DNA of 40,890 nt from Jejuia pallidilutea (lineage in GTDB: Bacteria; Bacteroidota; Bacteroidia; Flavobacteriales; Flavobacteriaceae). Location of the stretch: assembly GCF_002973595.1 (NCBI RefSeq), contig NZ_PVEO01000017.1:1-40890 (forward strand), written 5' to 3'. Below the pieces are notes generated by a model. The model made no database searches. It had not been told where the DNA came from and saw only the letters and a program-made list of their open reading frames with translations. Positions 37,879 to 40,890 of this stretch are shown one piece after another (the stretch's first letter is position 1; every line of letters starts with the position of its first letter). Made by a program: the position numbers and the translations under genes.

Positions 37879-40320
37879 TCATTGGGAGTTTGACAATTCA
37901 TTTAAAACCAACCTTAACTCACCATAACTATACTTATCATCCAACTGATGTTTTAAGTCCGACAGATTCTCAAAAGTTTTTTCTGGAATTATCACTTTTA
38001 ATTCTTTATAATGTTTGGCTGACATTAAATCGGTAATCTTCACTTTACCAGAAGATATAAAACTTGCTAAATGCCCAATAATAGTATTTGTATTCAATTC
38101 CCGAATATCAGCAATCTCCTCCACTGTTTTACCAGATTCAAACAAGGCTAAAGACTCCTTCTTAGTATCCCCTTTTTTGGGCTTAGGCTTTGGTGCTTCA
38201 AAAAATTCTACATCAGGAGATGTTTCAATATCATGCGCCTTACAATAATCGCGAATTACCTTCAAAATAGCGTCACCATACTTCCCCACACGTCTTTTGC
38301 CCATACCATTTACCTCTAGCAACTCCTGTTTTGTAGTCGGTAAAGTTTCACACATTTCATAAAGCGTTTTTTGAGAAAAAATTTGATAATGAATTAAATC
38401 CTGTTCCTCCGCAATATCATTACGCAATAAACGTAACGTTTCAAATAGCTCTACATTACTAGTACCATCAATAACAGTTTTTCGTTGCTTTTTTGGTTTC
38501 TCTTTCCCAGAAAACACCGATTTTGCCCGTAACTCCAAAAATCTGGTTGTATTAAATCCACTAACCATACCTTTAAAATACAGTACTTTAATAGTTAGCA
38601 AATCCTCAAAATCATATAATTGTTTGGTTATGTCGGCACCTATAGCTTGGTTATCCGTTGTAAAAGCAAAAGTTTTTAAAGACTCTAAGATCTTTGTTTC
38701 AGTTTCTGTATTAAAATAAGCTATCGCTTTTCTAAAGCGCTCTTGTATTACAGCACTGTCTTCCGCTAAACCTTCATTTACAGATAATTGTTTTAGCTGC
38801 GCATTAAACCCATTAGCAACTTTCAAAAAGTTTGTGATACAATCTTTTATGGGTAAAAAAGTAGCTTCAATAGGGCCTTCAATAATAGTTCTATTTTTGT
38901 AATACACATCCAGAATTCTATTCAGCGAATGTAAAAACCCGTAAAACTCAAAAATCTCTGCAATTAAATCCAACTGAAACTCCTGCTGAGAATCCTTTAA
39001 AACCTGTTCATCTGGCGCATTTTCTTCTGCTTCTGCATTAAAACGCGATACATTATCATCACTTATAATTTGGTTAGCGTGTATTTTACTCTTCAACACC
39101 AAACCCTCCAAAGTTTTACACCTACTCAACGCCACATAAGTTTGCCCGTGTGCAAAGGCACTACCAGCATCAATAATAGCTTTTTCAAACGTTAAACCCT
39201 GGCTTTTATGAATGGTAATACTCCACGCTAAACGCAAAGGGATTTGGGTATACGAGCCAATTTTTTCTTCGGTAATCGCCTTAGTCTCAGTATCAACAGA
39301 ATAGTTAATATTCTCCCAAACCTCAGGTGTTACAATAATATTAAAATCATCATCAGGACAATGCACTAAAACTTCATTTGCATCCAAATGCTTTACCTTA
39401 CCAATCTTGCCATTAAAATAGCGCTTCTCTGGGCTACTATCGTTTTTTACAAACATCACCTGCGCGCCTACTTTCAACTTTAAATCTACAGCATTTGGAT
39501 AAGCATATTCAGGAAATTTTCCGTCAACTTTAGCAGTGTATGTAAATGTTTTACCCTTTAAGTTAGCTAACTCCTCCCTATTTACAGTTTCAGCTTTGTT
39601 ATTATGTGTAGTTAACGAAATATAACCAGCATCAGACTCTGGTTTAAAATCAGGGATATACCGTTTATTCAATTCCGCGGCCACCTCTTCAGTAAGCGAA
39701 TTCGTTCTTATGGAACTTAAAATATCTATAAACTTAGGGTTTTCCTGCCGGTAAATATGCTGTAACTCAATGGTAATCGCATTACAATCCCTAAACGCAT
39801 TACTACTAAAAAAGAAACCATTAGTATACACTTGCTTCAGCAAATCCCATTCCTGTTCCTTTATCACGGGAGATAGTTGTTGCAAATCACCAATCATCAA
39901 CACCTGCACTCCACCAAACACTTTATTTCGGTTTCTAAAACGTCGCAAGGTGCGATCAATCCCATCCAGTAAATCGGCGCGCACCATACTAATCTCATCT
40001 ATCACCAAGAGATCCATACTCTTAATAATATTAATTTTAGTCTTACTAAATCTGCGGTTAAACCCCTTATTTAAATTCAAATCCGCTTCCGGTAAAATAG
40101 GACCAAAAGGCATCTGAAAAAACGAATGTATTGTTACACCCTTAGCATTAATCGCCGCCACACCAGTAGGTGCTACCACCACCAACCGTTTTAAGCTATG
40201 CATCTTCAAACGGTGTAAAAACGTTGTTTTACCAGTCCCTGCCTTACCAGTTAAAAAAATAGAACGATTGGTATGGTTTACAAACGCCCACGCCAATTCC
40301 AACTCCTTATTCTCTGCCAT
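37879..40320 (-). CDS. PIF1/RecD-like helicase with HRDC and helix-turn-helix domains
   Basis: 813 aa. The SF1B helicase core shows Walker A GKAGTGKTT (25-33), Walker B VIDEISMVRADLLD (about 106-119), QLQHIYRQ, and the C-terminal motifs ITIHKSQGLTFEKAIID and YVALSRCKTL (about 370-410). A linker follows, then an HRDC-like domain (about 640-700; PTTKQELLEVNGMGKRRVGKYG) and a C-terminal HTH_40-like region (ESLALFESGKTVEEIADIRELN). The architecture suggests unwinding of structured or forked DNA in replication and repair. The helicase and C-terminal parts are in one uninterrupted frame. Its promoter side faces the GC-rich element at 40364-40640. Confidence 0.9.
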   Translation of the reverse strand: MAENKELELAWAFVNHTNRSIFLTGKAGTGKTTFLHRLKMHSLKRLVVVAPTGVAAINAKGVTIHSFFQMPFGPILPEADLNLNKGFNRRFSKTKINIIKSMDLLVIDEISMVRADLLDGIDRTLRRFRNRNKVFGGVQVLMIGDLQQLSPVIKEQEWDLLKQVYTNGFFFSSNAFRDCNAITIELQHIYRQENPKFIDILSSIRTNSLTEEVAAELNKRYIPDFKPESDAGYISLTTHNNKAETVNREELANLKGKTFTYTAKVDGKFPEYAYPNAVDLKLKVGAQVMFVKNDSSPEKRYFNGKIGKVKHLDANEVLVHCPDDDFNIIVTPEVWENINYSVDTETKAITEEKIGSYTQIPLRLAWSITIHKSQGLTFEKAIIDAGSAFAHGQTYVALSRCKTLEGLVLKSKIHANQIISDDNVSRFNAEAEENAPDEQVLKDSQQEFQLDLIAEIFEFYGFLHSLNRILDVYYKNRTIIEGPIEATFLPIKDCITNFLKVANGFNAQLKQLSVNEGLAEDSAVIQERFRKAIAYFNTETETKILESLKTFAFTTDNQAIGADITKQLYDFEDLLTIKVLYFKGMVSGFNTTRFLELRAKSVFSGKEKPKKQRKTVIDGTSNVELFETLRLLRNDIAEEQDLIHYQIFSQKTLYEMCETLPTTKQELLEVNGMGKRRVGKYGDAILKVIRDYCKAHDIETSPDVEFFEAPKPKPKKGDTKKESLALFESGKTVEEIADIRELNTNTIIGHLASFISSGKVKITDLMSAKHYKELKVIIPEKTFENLSDLKHQLDDKYSYGELRLVLNELSNSQ

Positions 40321-40363
40321 TAATACTCCAAAAATTTAAAAGATGAAGATACTGAATAGAATA

Positions 40364-40640
40364 ATTTTTTGGGCGGGTTTTTTAAAAAAAAGTAAGAACC
40401 GCGCTATCCGCTATTAGTTCTGGCCCGGTGCCCGCCCCCCAAAAAAGCTGGCCACTGCTATCGCTCGCGCACCTACCGGCCAAAGCCTGTGCAGAACCAC
40501 GACGCACCTTCTGCTTGCCGACCTCAGGCAGGTAAGCACTGCGGAGCGGTCCCGTGGACACGGGCGCTATATTTGCACTGTCCCAATTTCTACGGGTTGG
40601 TGGGTACCGAGCTACAGGAAATCTCAAATTTGAGAATAAA
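40364..40640. repeat. GC-rich, hairpin-dense intergenic element beside the rRNA operon
   Basis: GC content jumps far above the surroundings. The outer arms TTTTTTGGGCGGG (40365-40377) and CCCGCC...CCAAAAAA (40431-40446) are complementary. Inner stems are AGAAC/GTTCT, TGGCC/GGCCA (40449-40453 and 40478-40482), GCAGAA/TTCTGC (40491-40496 and 40509-40514), CTTGCC/GGCAGG (40514-40532) and CCCGTG/CACGGG (40551-40564). TATATTTG (40568-40575), a promoter -7 consensus, follows. An 87-codon frame on the minus strand runs through it but has no protein-like features. It may be a mobile or extragenic repeat or a structured RNA. Confidence 0.55.
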
Positions 40641-40682
40641 AACAAAAAAAACCTTCACTAAATAAATTAATGAGGGGAACCT

Positions 40683-40698
40683 AAAAAGGCGGCGACCT
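40683..40698 (-). repeat. Stray copy of the 5S rRNA 3' tail
   Basis: The 16-mer AAAAAGGCGGCGACCT is identical to 40836-40851, which is the 3' end and start of the trailer of the 5S gene. It lies beyond the rRNA terminator, and similarity stops after 16 bases. Confidence 0.5.
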
Positions 40699-40757
40699 GT
40701 TCAATGACTGCCTGTGCATACAAGCGCAGCGCAGTATAAACAGTTGCAGGAATTAAT

Positions 40758-40772
40758 CACGCCCTAGGCGTG
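40758..40772. other. GC-rich hairpin downstream of the rRNA terminator
   Basis: CACGCC and GGCGTG form a perfect 6-bp stem around CTA. There is no T-run on either side. Confidence 0.4.
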
Positions 40773-40792
40773 GCCCTCCGTAAATTATTTCG

Positions 40793-40832
40793 AACAAAAA
40801 AAGAGCCTAACTACATATGTAATTAGACTCTT
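40793..40832 (-). terminator. Terminator of the rRNA operon
   Basis: In the minus direction AAGAGTCTAATTACA and TGTAGTTAGGCTCTT pair almost fully (G-U at two places) and are followed by a run of seven T. It begins 8 bp past the 5S 3' end. Confidence 0.85.
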
Positions 40833-40840
40833 CCAAAAAA

Positions 40841-40890
40841 GGCGGCGACCTACTCTTCCACAAGTGCAGTACCATCGGCGCTAACGGGCT
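40841..40890 (-). rRNA. rrf: 5S ribosomal RNA, 3' part (continues beyond the window)
   Basis: Read on the minus strand, the last 50 bases contain GCGCCGATGGTACTGC and then GTGGAAGAGTAGGTCGCCGC, the conserved 3' half of bacterial 5S rRNA. The 5' half, and presumably 23S and 16S, lie past the right edge. The operon is transcribed toward the helicase gene. Confidence 0.93.

Noticed and set aside
40382-40645. 87-codon minus-strand frame in the GC-rich element
   Set aside because: An open frame is expected by chance in GC-rich DNA of this length. The peptide has no domain-like pattern and crosses many hairpins.

Overview
The window looks like a chromosomal segment of a marine-type member of the Flavobacteriaceae (Bacteroidota). 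The evidence is the very AT-rich composition, promoters of the Bacteroidota type (TTG, about 19-20 bp, then TAnnTTTG), scarcity of Shine-Dalgarno sequences, TonB-dependent receptors with a carboxypeptidase-regulatory N-terminus, monomeric isocitrate dehydrogenase, and lineage families such as DUF6146, DUF6787, DUF6095 and DUF5916. I assigned families by reading motifs; no search was run.

Layout. 1-8450, minus strand: topoisomerase IV genes parE-parC with a membrane-anchored EEP hydrolase abutting parC, then an outer-membrane barrel-like protein, an SRPBCC protein and ychF. 8650-15000: a surface CarboxypepD_reg protein, a ferredoxin and an acyl-CoA reductase divergently transcribed from overlapping promoters, the serine-synthesis genes serC and serA, and a DUF937 protein. 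15180-19490: a five-gene plus-strand cluster (DUF6146 lipoprotein, duplicated DUF6787 membrane protein, His-rich small protein, TonB-dependent receptor, acidic lipoprotein) that reads like a metal-acquisition locus. 19570-26150: a small membrane protein and folE (minus), then DUF5916, a LolD-type ATPase, a TIGR02757 protein and an S10 peptidase (plus).

26150-28140 is an accessory insert. Two genes (a small secreted barrel-like protein and a GIY-YIG/DUF4357 nuclease) have glycine codon use unlike their neighbours. Each is preceded by the same short leader beginning GTTGGCG and followed by an imperfect-palindrome element resembling an integron attC site. No integrase is visible. This is the best candidate for something poorly described here. 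It is followed by rplS, with a structured leader, and icd, separated by a long intergenic stretch that probably encodes an untranslated RNA.

31880-37080: an HlyD adaptor, MacB-like permease and TolC operon that lacks an ATPase gene, then murQ and a DUF6095 protein. murQ has an 8-bp perfect palindrome spanning its -10-like element and start codon. 37200-40320 (minus): a DinB-like protein and a PIF1-type helicase with HRDC and HTH domains. 40360-40890: an unusually GC-rich, hairpin-dense element, a stray copy of the 5S rRNA 3' tail, an rRNA terminator, and the 3' end of a 5S rRNA gene on the minus strand. An rRNA operon therefore continues beyond the right edge.
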